From: Gemmatimonadota bacterium
Lineage (GTDB): Bacteria; Gemmatimonadota; Gemmatimonadetes; Gemmatimonadales; Gemmatimonadaceae
DNA: 64,000 nucleotides
NCBI GenBank assembly: GCA_003223455.1
Contig: QHVE01000020.1
Coordinates: 14,431 to 78,430, forward strand
Reading direction: 5' to 3'
Shown here: in pieces, positions 1-11,467 of the stretch
Layout: each line of letters opens with the position of its first letter
Numbering within the stretch: position 1 is the first letter of the stretch
The notes under the pieces: model-generated
What the model saw: only the letters and a program-made list of their open reading frames with translations
The model's database searches: none
What the model was told of the DNA's origin: nothing
Made by a program: the position numbers and the translations under genes

Positions 1-819
1 CGGCTGCGTGGCCACCCCGAGCTGCGGCGCGAGGAACACCATCATGCTCTCCGCCGCGCCGATGCCCGCTGGCGCGGGGTTGAGCAACCCGGCGAGATAC
101 GAGATGGTGTAGAGCGCGATGCAGCCGCCGAGACTTCGTGCGTCGCCCGGGAGCACGGCGCGTGTCATGAGCCAGAACGCGAAGCCGTACGCGAGCCACG
201 CGGCGGCGGTGGTCACCGCCGCGACGAGCACGGCACGCAGGCCGAACCGGGGCATCACGATGTCGCGGCCGGTCATACGGCGCGCGATCGCGCTTACGCG
301 CGGCACCACGACCGGTGCGAGCGCGAGGGCCACGGCACCGAGACCGAGGATCCACCACGTTCTGGCGCCGAGCCGGTCGCGCAGCGCGGTGCTGGCGAAC
401 ACGCCGGCGACGGCAATGCCGGTGAACAAATTGACGATCGTGACGAGAATCGCCGCGCCGGTGGAGATGGTGACGGCGACGCCGCGACGGCGCGCCATCT
501 CGGACATGGCGCCGAGCTGCCAGAAGGCGCCGGGCAGCAATCGCGCGAGATTGGAGACGAACCAGATGCGCGCCGCGTCCGGCAGCGCGAGCGAGCCGCC
601 GAGCGCGGCGAGCACTCGACGCCAGCCTTCGATGAGAAGAGCGTAGGTGAACAGCATGATCGCCGACGCGGCGGCGACGAGCGACCACCGCGGGTGCGTG
701 GTGCGCGCGATGGCGAGAACAGCGGGGAGCTGTCCGCGCAGCGCCCAGATGGCGGCGCCGACGAGGGCGAGCACGAAGGCCCACCGCAGGATCCGCAGGA
801 GGGAGCGCGGGATCGTCAG
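1..819 (-). CDS. Lysylphosphatidylglycerol synthase-like (UPF0104) membrane protein, C-terminus cut by window edge
   Basis: A hydrophobic reading frame runs off the left edge of the window. It begins with the segment AFVLALVGAAIWALRGQLP and carries WFVSNLARLLPGAFWQLG and GLLNPAPAGIGAAES, which match the conserved blocks of the lysylphosphatidylglycerol synthase transmembrane/flippase-like family. No ATG or GTG precedes the first membrane helix. The frame opens after a stop near 910, the first conventional start is GTG at 774, and a CTG at 819 would give a more usual N-terminus (LTIPRSLLRILRW). The true start is therefore uncertain. It follows a polyprenyl-phosphate glycosyltransferase gene, a pairing often seen in envelope lipid or glycan modification. 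The substrate cannot be told from sequence. Confidence 0.75.
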   Translation of the reverse strand, partial: MTIPRSLLRILRWAFVLALVGAAIWALRGQLPAVLAIARTTHPRWSLVAAASAIMLFTYALLIEGWRRVLAALGGSLALPDAARIWFVSNLARLLPGAFWQLGAMSEMARRRGVAVTISTGAAILVTIVNLFTGIAVAGVFASTALRDRLGARTWWILGLGAVALALAPVVVPRVSAIARRMTGRDIVMPRFGLRAVLVAAVTTAAAWLAYGFAFWLMTRAVLPGDARSLGGCIALYTISYLAGLLNPAPAGIGAAESMMVFLAPQLGVATQP

Positions 820-857
820 AACGGATGGTGGTGCGGGTGGAGCGGAAGGTCGAGCAA

Positions 858-1850
858 CTACCGATCGTCGCGCAGCTTCAGCTCGTCGAGCTGGCGGCGC
901 AGCTCACGCACCTCGGCGCGCTGGCCGGCGATCTGCTCGCCGAGCAGGCCCGTGGCGAACAGCACGCTGCCAAGAATGAGGCACGTCTGGATCACCATCC
1001 ACACGGCACGAACGCCGATGTGCGCCGTGGCGAGGACGATCAACGCGCCGAGGCCGGCGACGAATCCGAGTGCGAACAGTGCGGCGCCGGCCATGCCGAA
1101 CAGCAGCAGCGGCTTCTTCCCGAAGCGCAGCTCGAACCATACCGACAGCATGTCCAGCACGCCGACGGGAATGCGCGACAGCCCGAACTTCGAGCGTCCG
1201 GCATGCCGCGGGTACAGCGGCACCGGGATCTCGGTGACGGTGAACCCTTCCGCCGCGGCGATGACGATCATGTAGCGGTGCCAGTCGGGGCGCACCGGCA
1301 ACGCGTCCATCACCTCTCGGCGATAGGCCTTCACTGAGTTGAGGTCCTTCACCGGCACGTGGAACAGCGTCCGGCTCAGGCGATTGTAGATGCCCGAGAC
1401 GAACGCCTTCTCGTACTTCCCTTCCTTGAAGCCGGTGACCATGTCGGCGTTGCCGGCGATGATCGGCGCGACGAGCCGCGGGATGTCCTCCGGCTTGAAC
1501 TGCAGGTCGGCCGGGTAGAACACCAGCACCTTGCCGGCCGAGTTGAGATATCCGGTGCGCAGCGCGTCGGCGATCCCGCGGCGCGAGCGATGTCGCACGC
1601 TGCGCAGGAAGGGGTAGCGCGCGCCGAGCTCCTGGAGCACGCGCCAGCTGTCGTCGACCGATCCGTCGTCGATCACGACGACCTCGTAGCTCACGCCGGC
1701 GTCGGCGGCGAAGGCGTCCGCCGCCATCTCCATGAACAGCGGCAGGTTCTCGCTCTCGTCCTTCGCCGGCACCAGCACCGACACGTCGACCCGGCGCTCC
1801 ACGGCATCCGAGAACCGCCTGGTGGCGAGCGTCGACGCGCCAGCGGTCAT
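858..1850 (-). CDS. Family 2 glycosyltransferase, dolichyl/polyprenyl-phosphate sugar synthase type, with C-terminal membrane helices
   Basis: The 330-residue protein has an N-terminal GT-A domain. Visible motifs are VSVLVPAKDESENLPLF, VVIDDGSVDDSW and the YPADLQFKPEDIPRLV block, where a DxD-like metal site is expected. Two hydrophobic segments follow (about residues 240-305, LLLFGMAGAALFALGF and VWMVIQTCLILGSVLFATG), as in DPM1/GtrB-like enzymes that move a sugar from a nucleotide donor to a polyprenyl phosphate at the inner membrane. The start codon overlaps the rpoN stop by 4 bp, so translation is probably coupled to rpoN. The sugar is unknown. It may feed LPS or another surface glycan, given the Kdo/Lpt genes upstream. 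Confidence 0.88.
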   Translation of the reverse strand: MTAGASTLATRRFSDAVERRVDVSVLVPAKDESENLPLFMEMAADAFAADAGVSYEVVVIDDGSVDDSWRVLQELGARYPFLRSVRHRSRRGIADALRTGYLNSAGKVLVFYPADLQFKPEDIPRLVAPIIAGNADMVTGFKEGKYEKAFVSGIYNRLSRTLFHVPVKDLNSVKAYRREVMDALPVRPDWHRYMIVIAAAEGFTVTEIPVPLYPRHAGRSKFGLSRIPVGVLDMLSVWFELRFGKKPLLLFGMAGAALFALGFVAGLGALIVLATAHIGVRAVWMVIQTCLILGSVLFATGLLGEQIAGQRAEVRELRRQLDELKLRDDR

Positions 1851-3316
1851 ACGCGCTTGCGCATCCGGGCGGAAAGGACGCCGAGCTGGTCGCGATACTT
1901 CGCGACGGTGCGTCGGGCGATCTGCACTCCGCTCTCCTTGAGGATGTTCACGATCGCCTGATCGGTGAGCGGATGCTTGGGATTCTCCTCGGACACCAGC
2001 TTCTCGATCTGCGCCTTGATGCCGCGCGCCGACACGTCCTCGCCCGCCGTCGTCGAGAGCCCCGACGAGAAGAAGAACTTGAGCGGCAGCACGCCGCGCG
2101 GCGTCTGGACGAACTTCTCGTTCGTCACTCGGCTCACCGTGCTCTCGTGCATGTTGATCACCTCGGCCACCTCACGCAGCGTGAGGGGCTTGAGGAACTG
2201 CACGCCCTTCTCGAAGAACTCGCGCTGCCGCTCGACGATGTAGTTCATGACCTTGAGCATCGTCTGCCGCCGCTGCTCGATCGCCTGGATCATCCAGTTG
2301 GCCGAGTTGAGCTTGTTCGAGATGAACTCCTTGTTCTCCCCGTCGAACTTCTTCTTGTCGCGCGCGATCTCCTGATACGCCTTGCTCAGCTTCAGGCGCG
2401 GCAGATTCGCATCATTGAGGAAGACGTGGTACTGCCCGTCGATCTTGTCGACGATGAGGTCGGGGATGATGTAGTTGTCGCTGGCGTCGCTGTAGACGAG
2501 GCCCGGCTTCGGGTCGAGCTTGGCGATCTCGTCGGCGGCCTTCTGCACGTCCACCGGGCTGATGCCGAACCGCTTCGAGATCTCGCTCCAGCGGTGAGCG
2601 ATGAGCTCGTCGAAGCAGTCGCGCACGAGGCGGAAGGGCACCGAATGCTCGAGGCCCGCTTCGCGGAGCTGGAGCATGAGACACTCGCGCAGATCGCGCG
2701 CGCCGACGCCCGGCGGGTCGAGGCTCTGCACGATGCCGAGCATGTCTTCCGCTTCGGCCATCGTGTAGAGCGGGACGTCCCCCAGGTCGCGCTCCGAGTC
2801 CTCGGCAGCCTTCTGGACGCTCTCGTTGACCCCCTCGATGATGCGGTCGAGCCCGCAGGCGAGGTAGCCGTCCTCGTTGATGTTGCCGATGAACTCGTCC
2901 GCGAGGTACATCTGCCGCGGCGTGAGATCGAGGAGGCTCACCTGGTCGCGCAGATGGTCCGAGAGGTCGCGCGAGTCGACGGTGACCGGCTCGTAGTACT
3001 CCCGCTCCTCGTGTTCCTCCCGGCGACCGCCGGCGTCGAAGCCGTCGAGGAGGATCTCCTCCCAATCGATCTCACCCTTCTCGTCCTTCTCCGGCTCCGA
3101 TTCGGGATTGGCGCTTTCCTCCTGGACTTCGCCCTCGTCCTCCTCGTCCTCCTCCGGCTCGACCATGTCGAGGAAGGGGTTGTTGAGGAGCTCCTGCTTG
3201 AGGTGTTGCTGGAGGTCGAGGAGCGGCATGTAGAGCAGATCCATCGCCTGATACAGGCGAGGATTGATCTTGAGCTCTTGCTTGAGCTGGGTGTTCTGGG
3301 AAAGTCCCTGCCTCAT
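1847..3316 (-). CDS. rpoN: RNA polymerase sigma-54 factor
   Basis: The 489-residue protein shows the three RpoN regions. The N-terminus is glutamine/leucine-rich (SQNTQLKQELKINPRLYQAM) for activator response and -12 contact. An acidic region II follows (about residues 50-100, EEDEEDEGE). Next come the core-binding domain and a helix-turn-helix (REVAEVINMHESTVSRVTN). The RpoN box ARRTVAKYR lies at residues 467-475, near the C-terminus. It directs RNA polymerase to -24/-12 promoters and needs an AAA+ activator. It sits directly after lptB with a 4-bp overlap. The lptA-lptB-rpoN order matches that of Proteobacteria, but no hpf or ptsN follows here; a glycosyltransferase does. Confidence 0.98.
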   Translation of the reverse strand: MRQGLSQNTQLKQELKINPRLYQAMDLLYMPLLDLQQHLKQELLNNPFLDMVEPEEDEEDEGEVQEESANPESEPEKDEKGEIDWEEILLDGFDAGGRREEHEEREYYEPVTVDSRDLSDHLRDQVSLLDLTPRQMYLADEFIGNINEDGYLACGLDRIIEGVNESVQKAAEDSERDLGDVPLYTMAEAEDMLGIVQSLDPPGVGARDLRECLMLQLREAGLEHSVPFRLVRDCFDELIAHRWSEISKRFGISPVDVQKAADEIAKLDPKPGLVYSDASDNYIIPDLIVDKIDGQYHVFLNDANLPRLKLSKAYQEIARDKKKFDGENKEFISNKLNSANWMIQAIEQRRQTMLKVMNYIVERQREFFEKGVQFLKPLTLREVAEVINMHESTVSRVTNEKFVQTPRGVLPLKFFFSSGLSTTAGEDVSARGIKAQIEKLVSEENPKHPLTDQAIVNILKESGVQIARRTVAKYRDQLGVLSARMRKRV

Positions 3317-4542
3317 GCCACGTCCCCCGGACTCTCGTCAGCAAAGCGGCTCCGAAGGCGTGCGGAGAGCGTTGGGCCGAGATAGATGTCGGCGACGGTC
3401 TCGTCGAACACCAGCTCGCGCACGGTGCCGGAGACCTTCACCTGGCCATCGAACATGATGTACGCTCGATCGACGATGTCGAGAGTCTGTTCCACGTTGT
3501 GATCGCTGATCAGGACGCCGATGCCGCGATGGCGGAGATCGGCGACGATGGTCTGGATGTCGTGCACGGCGATCGGGTCGACCCCCGCGAACGGCTCGTC
3601 CAGCATCATGAATTTTGGCTGAGTCACCAGCGCGCGCGTGATCTCGAGTCGCCGCCGCTCCCCGCCGGAGAGCTGGAACGCCTTGCTGCGGCGCAGGTGC
3701 TTGATGTTCAACTCGTCCAGCAACTTCTCGAGCCGGCTCGCCCGCTCGGCCGCGCTGAGCGGAAGGGTCTCGAGGATTGCCACGATGTTGTCCTCGACGG
3801 ACAGTTTGCGGAAGATCGAGGGCTCCTGGGAGAGGTAGCCAATCCCTTTCCGCGACCGCTGGTACATGGGCATCTTCGTGATGTCCACGCCATCCAGCAG
3901 GATCTGACCCGCGAGCGGCTGGATCAGGCCCACGATCATGTAGAACGTGGTCGTCTTCCCCGCTCCGTTCGGGCCCAGCAGTCCCACGATCTCACCCTGT
4001 TGCAAGCGCAGGGCCACATCGTTCACGACGGGGCGCCGGCGATATTTCTTCACCAGGCCGCGCGCTTCGAGTGTGCTGCGATGGCCGTCCACGCCGATGG
4101 CGGGAAGCGACGCACGGCTCGGCCGAAGCGCGACGTGCTCGCCGGTGTGCCTGAGCATGTCCGCGATCTCGGCTCGCACGCCGCCGATCTCCCGCCACAC
4201 CGGTTCCGCGACGCGGACGGGCGCATCGGGCGACTGGAGGCCGCCCGGCGGCAGCACGACCACCTGCTCCGATGCCAGGCGAGGGAGCACCGACGCGGCC
4301 AAGTTGGCGCGGACTACGTCCATGCTGAGGCGGCCAGCCTCGCGCTCCGCGTCGGCACCGGCCGCTCGGAGGGCGGCGAGGTGGTCGTTCCGGTACTGCA
4401 CGGCGACGTCGTTGAACGACGCGGTGCCCGTCCGGTCGGCCGCCAGGATGAGGGCGTGCAGAGCGAGCGCGGCCGAGCGATCGCCGCGCGCCAGCCGGTC
4501 GACGAGCGCCTGGAGCTTGTTCGGCGGGGTCGGTGACGTCAC
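3313..4542 (-). CDS. lptB: LPS export ABC transporter ATPase LptB with a 157-residue N-terminal extension
   Basis: Residues 158-409 form a normal LptB ATPase. It has Walker A GPNGAGKTT at 190-198, Q-loop YLSQEPSIFRKLSVEDNI, signature LSGGERRRLEI, Walker B MMLDEPFAGVDP and switch His in ISDHNVEQT. LptB powers LPS extraction from the inner membrane together with LptFG and LptC. The family is usually about 240 residues. This protein has an extra 157 residues before LEARGLVKKY that I do not recognise. They are alanine/arginine-rich and probably helical, and end in a low-complexity linker. The GTG start overlaps the lptA stop as GTGA, and no good internal start with a clear ribosome site was seen, so the extension appears real. 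It may bind another protein; that is inference. Confidence 0.95.
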   Translation of the reverse strand: MTSPTPPNKLQALVDRLARGDRSAALALHALILAADRTGTASFNDVAVQYRNDHLAALRAAGADAEREAGRLSMDVVRANLAASVLPRLASEQVVVLPPGGLQSPDAPVRVAEPVWREIGGVRAEIADMLRHTGEHVALRPSRASLPAIGVDGHRSTLEARGLVKKYRRRPVVNDVALRLQQGEIVGLLGPNGAGKTTTFYMIVGLIQPLAGQILLDGVDITKMPMYQRSRKGIGYLSQEPSIFRKLSVEDNIVAILETLPLSAAERASRLEKLLDELNIKHLRRSKAFQLSGGERRRLEITRALVTQPKFMMLDEPFAGVDPIAVHDIQTIVADLRHRGIGVLISDHNVEQTLDIVDRAYIMFDGQVKVSGTVRELVFDETVADIYLGPTLSARLRSRFADESPGDVA

Positions 4543-6029
4543 GGACGCCTCGCCGGAACGGCGGGGGGCGTGCCCGCCGGCGTTGGCGACGGCACACGTG
4601 TCGGCCCCGGTGCGGGCGCCTGGCGAGCGCCGGCACCGGCGGGGACAGCAGGCGTCGTTCCGGAGGTCCCGGCCGGCGCCGCGTTGGCCGCGCTGGCGGC
4701 TGCCCGGCGCCCCGCGCGCGAGGTGTCCGGCTTCTCGGGCTCCAGATACAGCCCCGTCGAGAGCGAGTCGTCGCGGACGGTGACGCGCTTCACGGCGCCC
4801 GAATCGAAGCTGACGTCGATCGCACGGCCCACCACGTAGACAATCGCCGGAGTTCGCAATGTGGTGTCGCGCGGAGGGAGGTGCTGGAGCGACGTCGCGT
4901 GCCCGCTGGAGACGAGCAGCCGGATCTTCGGCTTGCTCGTGGAGTCCCGCAGGAGAGACGCCGCGGTGTCGAAGTGGGCAACGATCGTGTCACCCGTCAG
5001 GCGGTCGCGCTCGTCGGTGCGGAACCGTGTCGAGTCGGGGGCGCCCTCCGCCACCGCGCCGCCGACCGCGTGCATCTCGCGAAGCCGCTGCCCGGGCATG
5101 ACGACGTCGGTGGAATCGGAGAGGATCGACTGGGTCGCCGATACGGCGTGCGACCGCGACTTGCCCCAGGAGATCGCCCGGTTCAGGGAGTCGCGGACGA
5201 TCCGCAGGTCGATCGTGTCCGACTTGAGGTTCACGTCCTGACTGGTGGCCTCGGCGTTGGCCATCGCCAGGACCCGTTCGAGCTTCCGCTGCTTCGAGAG
5301 CACGTCGATCGTCTTCCCGACGAGCGTGAACGGCCGGCCCTTGTTGCCGAGGACCCGTGGGTTCCTCATCAGCCGGAGGAGCCCGCTCCCGCCGTCGAGA
5401 TAGAGCGAATCACCCGACGCCGTGAGCTCCGGCCGGATGACGACGACCTGGCCCGACGACGCCACCACGCTGTCGCTCACCAGCCAGACGTTGTTGCCGG
5501 TCACGCTGACCGGCGGCTGAGGGCGGCCGGCGCTGTCCTTCTCCACGATCGAGATCGTCGGGCGTCCGATCGCCGTCGCGTGCTGCTGGCGCACGCGCGG
5601 GATCGCGCGCCAGAACTCGAGCTGCGGTCCCTTCAGGTTCGAACCGCTCGGCAGCTGCGCGTCGACGTTCATCGACGCAAGGAGCCGCTCTTCCGGCTGG
5701 AAGTACGTGAGGAAATCAGACTTGAGGTTGAGGCGCGGCTCGGAGTAGTCGACGTGACCGATGAAGAAATACCGATCCTCGTCGCCGTACGCCTCGAGGC
5801 TGTCCGAGCGGAGCACGATGCGCTGGTCGGGGCATCGGGCGACCACGCCGCCGCCGATGAACGAGTTGTACTGACCGCTCGGCAGCTTCACCGTTGAGAG
5901 GTGTGCCGCGGGCACGTTGTCGAATATGAATCGGCACCTGCCGCTCGGCGGGGCGCCGATCTGCGCGCGGAGCGGGCTGGCCACGAGCAGGAACGACGCG
6001 ACACAACCGAGGATTCGCGTGACGTTCAT
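4539..6029 (-). CDS. lptA: LptA/OstA-like periplasmic LPS transport protein, enlarged
   Basis: The 496-residue product starts with a clear signal peptide (MNVTRILGCVASFLLVASPLRAQ). OstA-type beta-jellyroll repeats follow, recognisable as SDSLEAYGDEDRYFFIGHVDY, LKSDFLTYFQPEERLLA and DVNLKSDTIDLRIV (shortened here). Typical LptA is about 170-190 residues with one OstA domain, so this copy is nearly three times longer. Its tail, about 60 residues, is rich in proline and alanine. I placed the start at the ATG overlapping the lptC stop (ATGA). An upstream in-frame extension exists but only reads through lptC in another frame. It is expected to bridge LPS across the periplasm. The extra repeats could lengthen the bridge or supply LptD-like contacts (inference). 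Confidence 0.85.
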   Translation of the reverse strand: MNVTRILGCVASFLLVASPLRAQIGAPPSGRCRFIFDNVPAAHLSTVKLPSGQYNSFIGGGVVARCPDQRIVLRSDSLEAYGDEDRYFFIGHVDYSEPRLNLKSDFLTYFQPEERLLASMNVDAQLPSGSNLKGPQLEFWRAIPRVRQQHATAIGRPTISIVEKDSAGRPQPPVSVTGNNVWLVSDSVVASSGQVVVIRPELTASGDSLYLDGGSGLLRLMRNPRVLGNKGRPFTLVGKTIDVLSKQRKLERVLAMANAEATSQDVNLKSDTIDLRIVRDSLNRAISWGKSRSHAVSATQSILSDSTDVVMPGQRLREMHAVGGAVAEGAPDSTRFRTDERDRLTGDTIVAHFDTAASLLRDSTSKPKIRLLVSSGHATSLQHLPPRDTTLRTPAIVYVVGRAIDVSFDSGAVKRVTVRDDSLSTGLYLEPEKPDTSRAGRRAAASAANAAPAGTSGTTPAVPAGAGARQAPAPGPTRVPSPTPAGTPPAVPARRP

Positions 6030-6577
6030 TTGCCGGGCAGCGTGAAGCTTCCCTGCGCACCGAGGTTGCGCAGGATCTGGATTCGCGTGAGCTGCGGGTC
6101 GGCACGGAATCCGATGCCGCTCACGTTTCTGCCCGGCTCGACGAGCGTGAACGCGGAATCGCTCGAGACCTCGTTGACTGCCTGCATGTACCGCATCTGC
6201 GGCGCGGTGAGCCGCTTTCCCTCCGTCGTGACGATCACGACGTGCCCGAACCCTTCCAGCTTCGCCTCGCGCTGATTGTAGACGCCACGGTCGGAGCTGA
6301 GCACGCCGTCCTTCGTACCCGTGCTGCTGTTGAAGGTGGCCCGCACGTTTCGCAGCTCGAACCGGGTCTGGTCCTCGAACACGTACGCGGTGTCGGCGAA
6401 TAGTTCGCCGCGCTGGACCCCACGGTCGGTGAGCAGCATGCGCACGCCGAGCATCACCTGCTCCGCGCTGTCGGCCATCGTGGCTCCGCGCTTGACGGGC
6501 GGAACGCTCCCCTGCTTCCGGCAGGCGACGAAGACCAACAGCGCCGCCGCGGCGAGCCACACCGGGCGGGAGATCAT
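6026..6577 (-). CDS. lptC: LPS export protein LptC, predicted lipoprotein
   Basis: This 183-residue protein has the N-terminus MISRPVWLAAAALLVFVACRKQ, with a lipobox-like VFVAC, so it may be lipidated at Cys19 instead of holding a permanent membrane helix as in E. coli LptC. The remainder carries the LptC/OstA pattern: DTAYVFEDQTRFELRNVRA, SSDRGVYNQREAKLEGFG and LTAPQMRYMQ. LptC accepts LPS from LptBFG and hands it to LptA. The ATG overlaps the kdsD stop by 4 bp and the TGA overlaps the lptA start, giving an unbroken kdsD-lptC-lptA-lptB series. Confidence 0.9.
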   Translation of the reverse strand: MISRPVWLAAAALLVFVACRKQGSVPPVKRGATMADSAEQVMLGVRMLLTDRGVQRGELFADTAYVFEDQTRFELRNVRATFNSSTGTKDGVLSSDRGVYNQREAKLEGFGHVVIVTTEGKRLTAPQMRYMQAVNEVSSDSAFTLVEPGRNVSGIGFRADPQLTRIQILRNLGAQGSFTLPGK

Positions 6578-7539
6578 GCGACGCGCGCCCGCATGAGATC
6601 GTGCAGGTGAACCACGCCGACGAGTCGCTCATCGTCGCCGAGCACGGGCATGGCCATCACCCCGTTGGTCTCCATGCGATAGACCACGGCGCTGGCGAGC
6701 TCGCCGCAGTGCGCGAGGCGCGGCGTGCGCGTCATGATGCGTTCGACCGGGAAGGATAGTACGTCCGTCTCGTGCTCCATGAGCCTCGTGAGGTCGCCTG
6801 CGGTGAGCACTCCCTGCAGCCACCGATCGCTTCCCGCCACGAGAACGATCCCCCGCTGCTCCGCGAGGACGACGACGGCCTGACGAAGCGACGACCCCGG
6901 GGGCAGAACCGGCAGCGGCTCGGTGACCATCACCTCGTCCACCCGACGCAACAGCCGCCGGCCGATCGCACCGCCGGGATGCAGCCGAGCGAAGTCCTCC
7001 CGCTTGAACCCCTTGTGCTCCAGAAGGGTGACGGCCAGCGCGTCGCCGAGCGCGAGCGCCGCCGTCGTGCTGGTGGTCGGCGCGAGATCGTGCGGGCAGG
7101 CTTCCTCGCGCACCCACGCGTCCAGCGCAACGTCGCAGAGCCTCGACAGCGCGGAGCCCGTCTCGCCCGTGATGGCGATGGTCCGTACCCCGAGCCCCTG
7201 AAGATGTTCGAGCAGCACCAGGAGCTCGTCGGACTCCCCGGACTTCGAGATCAGGATGGCCACGTCGTTCGAACCGACGATTCCGAGGTCGCCGTGCGCG
7301 CTCTCGGCGGGATGCAGAAAGACGGCGGGGGTGCCGGTCGACGTCAGCGTCGCGGCGATCTTGCGACCCACCAGCCCCGACTTTCCGACTCCCGCGACGA
7401 TGACACGTCCCGTGGAGTGCGCGATCATCGAGACCGCGTTCGCGAACGACTCGCCGAGGCGCTCCTCGACGGTCGCGAGCGCTTCGCGCTCGAGCCGGAT
7501 GACGCGCCGGCCGCGGTCGATGATCTCGCCGGGCATCAT
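6574..7539 (-). CDS. kdsD: D-arabinose-5-phosphate isomerase
   Basis: The 321-residue enzyme has an N-terminal SIS sugar isomerase domain (VIVAGVGKSGLVGRKIAATL; FLHPAESAHGDLG; ILISKSGESDELL) and a C-terminal CBS pair (EVMVTEPLPVLPPGSSL and IMTRTPRLAHCGELASA). It converts ribulose 5-phosphate to arabinose 5-phosphate, the first committed step to Kdo. HPAESAHGDLG contains the conserved catalytic-site region of KdsD/KpsF. I chose the ATG at 7539, which overlaps the kdsC stop as ATGA; the longer in-frame stretch upstream is a shadow of kdsC. The CBS pair may sense adenylates or CMP-Kdo, as proposed for the family. Confidence 0.96.
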   Translation of the reverse strand: MMPGEIIDRGRRVIRLEREALATVEERLGESFANAVSMIAHSTGRVIVAGVGKSGLVGRKIAATLTSTGTPAVFLHPAESAHGDLGIVGSNDVAILISKSGESDELLVLLEHLQGLGVRTIAITGETGSALSRLCDVALDAWVREEACPHDLAPTTSTTAALALGDALAVTLLEHKGFKREDFARLHPGGAIGRRLLRRVDEVMVTEPLPVLPPGSSLRQAVVVLAEQRGIVLVAGSDRWLQGVLTAGDLTRLMEHETDVLSFPVERIMTRTPRLAHCGELASAVVYRMETNGVMAMPVLGDDERLVGVVHLHDLMRARVA

Positions 7540-8098
7540 CGCGCCGGCACCGTGGTGGGGAGGGAGCGCTCCTGGACGTATGCCTCGGTCACCTGCTCCC
7601 ACTCCCCGCGCGCCTTGAGCAGCAGCTCGGCGAACTCCCGCACCGCCCCCCGCCCGCCGTGACGGGTGAGCTGAACGGCGCACGCGGCACGGATCTCGGG
7701 GACGGCATTCCCCACCGCGACGGGAAGCCCGACGAGCCGCAGCACGGCGAGGTCGGGGAAATCATCTCCGACGAACGCCGCCTCCGACGGAGCGATGCCG
7801 TGTCGGTCGAGCATGGACAGGAAGGCGGGGAGCTTGCGGGCGCGCGGATCCTGCGCGACGTCGTCGACGTCGAGCTCGATGGCGCGCAGACGGACGCTCT
7901 CGGAGACGCGACCGGTGACGATGACCACGCGGAGGCCGGCGCGCTGCATGAGATGCACGCCGAGCCCATCCTGAATCTCGTACCGCTTGAGCTCGACCGG
8001 GCGTCCGTCCGCGGCGCCGAGATAGATGCCGCCGTCGGTCATGACCCCGTCGACGTCGAGGCCGACGAGTCGGATCGAGCGCGCAAGCGACGAATCGA

Positions 8099-8102
<4 letters not shown>
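7536..8102 (-). CDS. kdsC: 3-deoxy-D-manno-octulosonate 8-phosphate phosphatase
   Basis: This is a 188-residue HAD phosphatase without a cap domain. Motif I is [11 protein letters not shown] with the two catalytic Asp residues at 16 and 18. Motif II lies in VVIVTGRVS and motif IV in [13 protein letters not shown]. Length and motifs fit KdsC, which removes the phosphate from Kdo-8-P to give Kdo and acts as a tetramer. It overlaps both neighbours (kdsA stop and kdsD start) by 4 bp, so the whole Kdo branch KdsA-KdsC-KdsD is encoded contiguously. The similar YrbI-like acylneuraminate phosphatases are an alternative, but context decides for KdsC. Confidence 0.96.
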
Positions 8103-11351
<3,249 letters not shown>

Positions 11352-11423
11352 GTGCGGCTCGCGGGGCCGCGGCGATACGATGCGCGCGAAGAGCGCGCGC
11401 CCGATGCAACTTTCACGCCAATT

Positions 11424-11452
11424 AACATACGCCTTCTCGCGAGAGAAGGCAA
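11424..11452 (-). promoter_or_regulatory. Candidate promoter of the kdsB-pyrG-kdsA-lpt-rpoN operon with an inverted repeat in the spacer
   Basis: Read on the minus strand, TTGCCT (11452-11447) is followed after 17 bp by TATGTT (11429-11424), each 4 of 6 matches to the -35 and -10 consensus. The spacer region carries an 8-bp inverted repeat, GCCTTCTC/GAGAAGGC with a 4-base loop, at 11431-11450. It could be an operator for a repressor. It lies 17 bp after the stop of the upstream barrel-protein gene, so the same repeat could instead be a terminator stem, but no T-run follows it on the minus strand. Confidence 0.45.
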
Positions 11453-11467
11453 TGCGCGACGCGTCAG

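Noticed and set aside
119-1337. Several plus-strand open frames near the left edge
   Set aside because: The minus strand encodes a membrane protein and a glycosyltransferase with recognisable family motifs over the same bases.
6030-6632. In-frame N-terminal extension of lptA to 697 residues
   Set aside because: It reads lptC in another frame. The ATG at 6029 has a clear signal peptide and the ATGA overlap used throughout this operon. Similar extensions of kdsA, pyrG, fabG, moaA, gapA, nuoL, nuoN and others were trimmed likewise.
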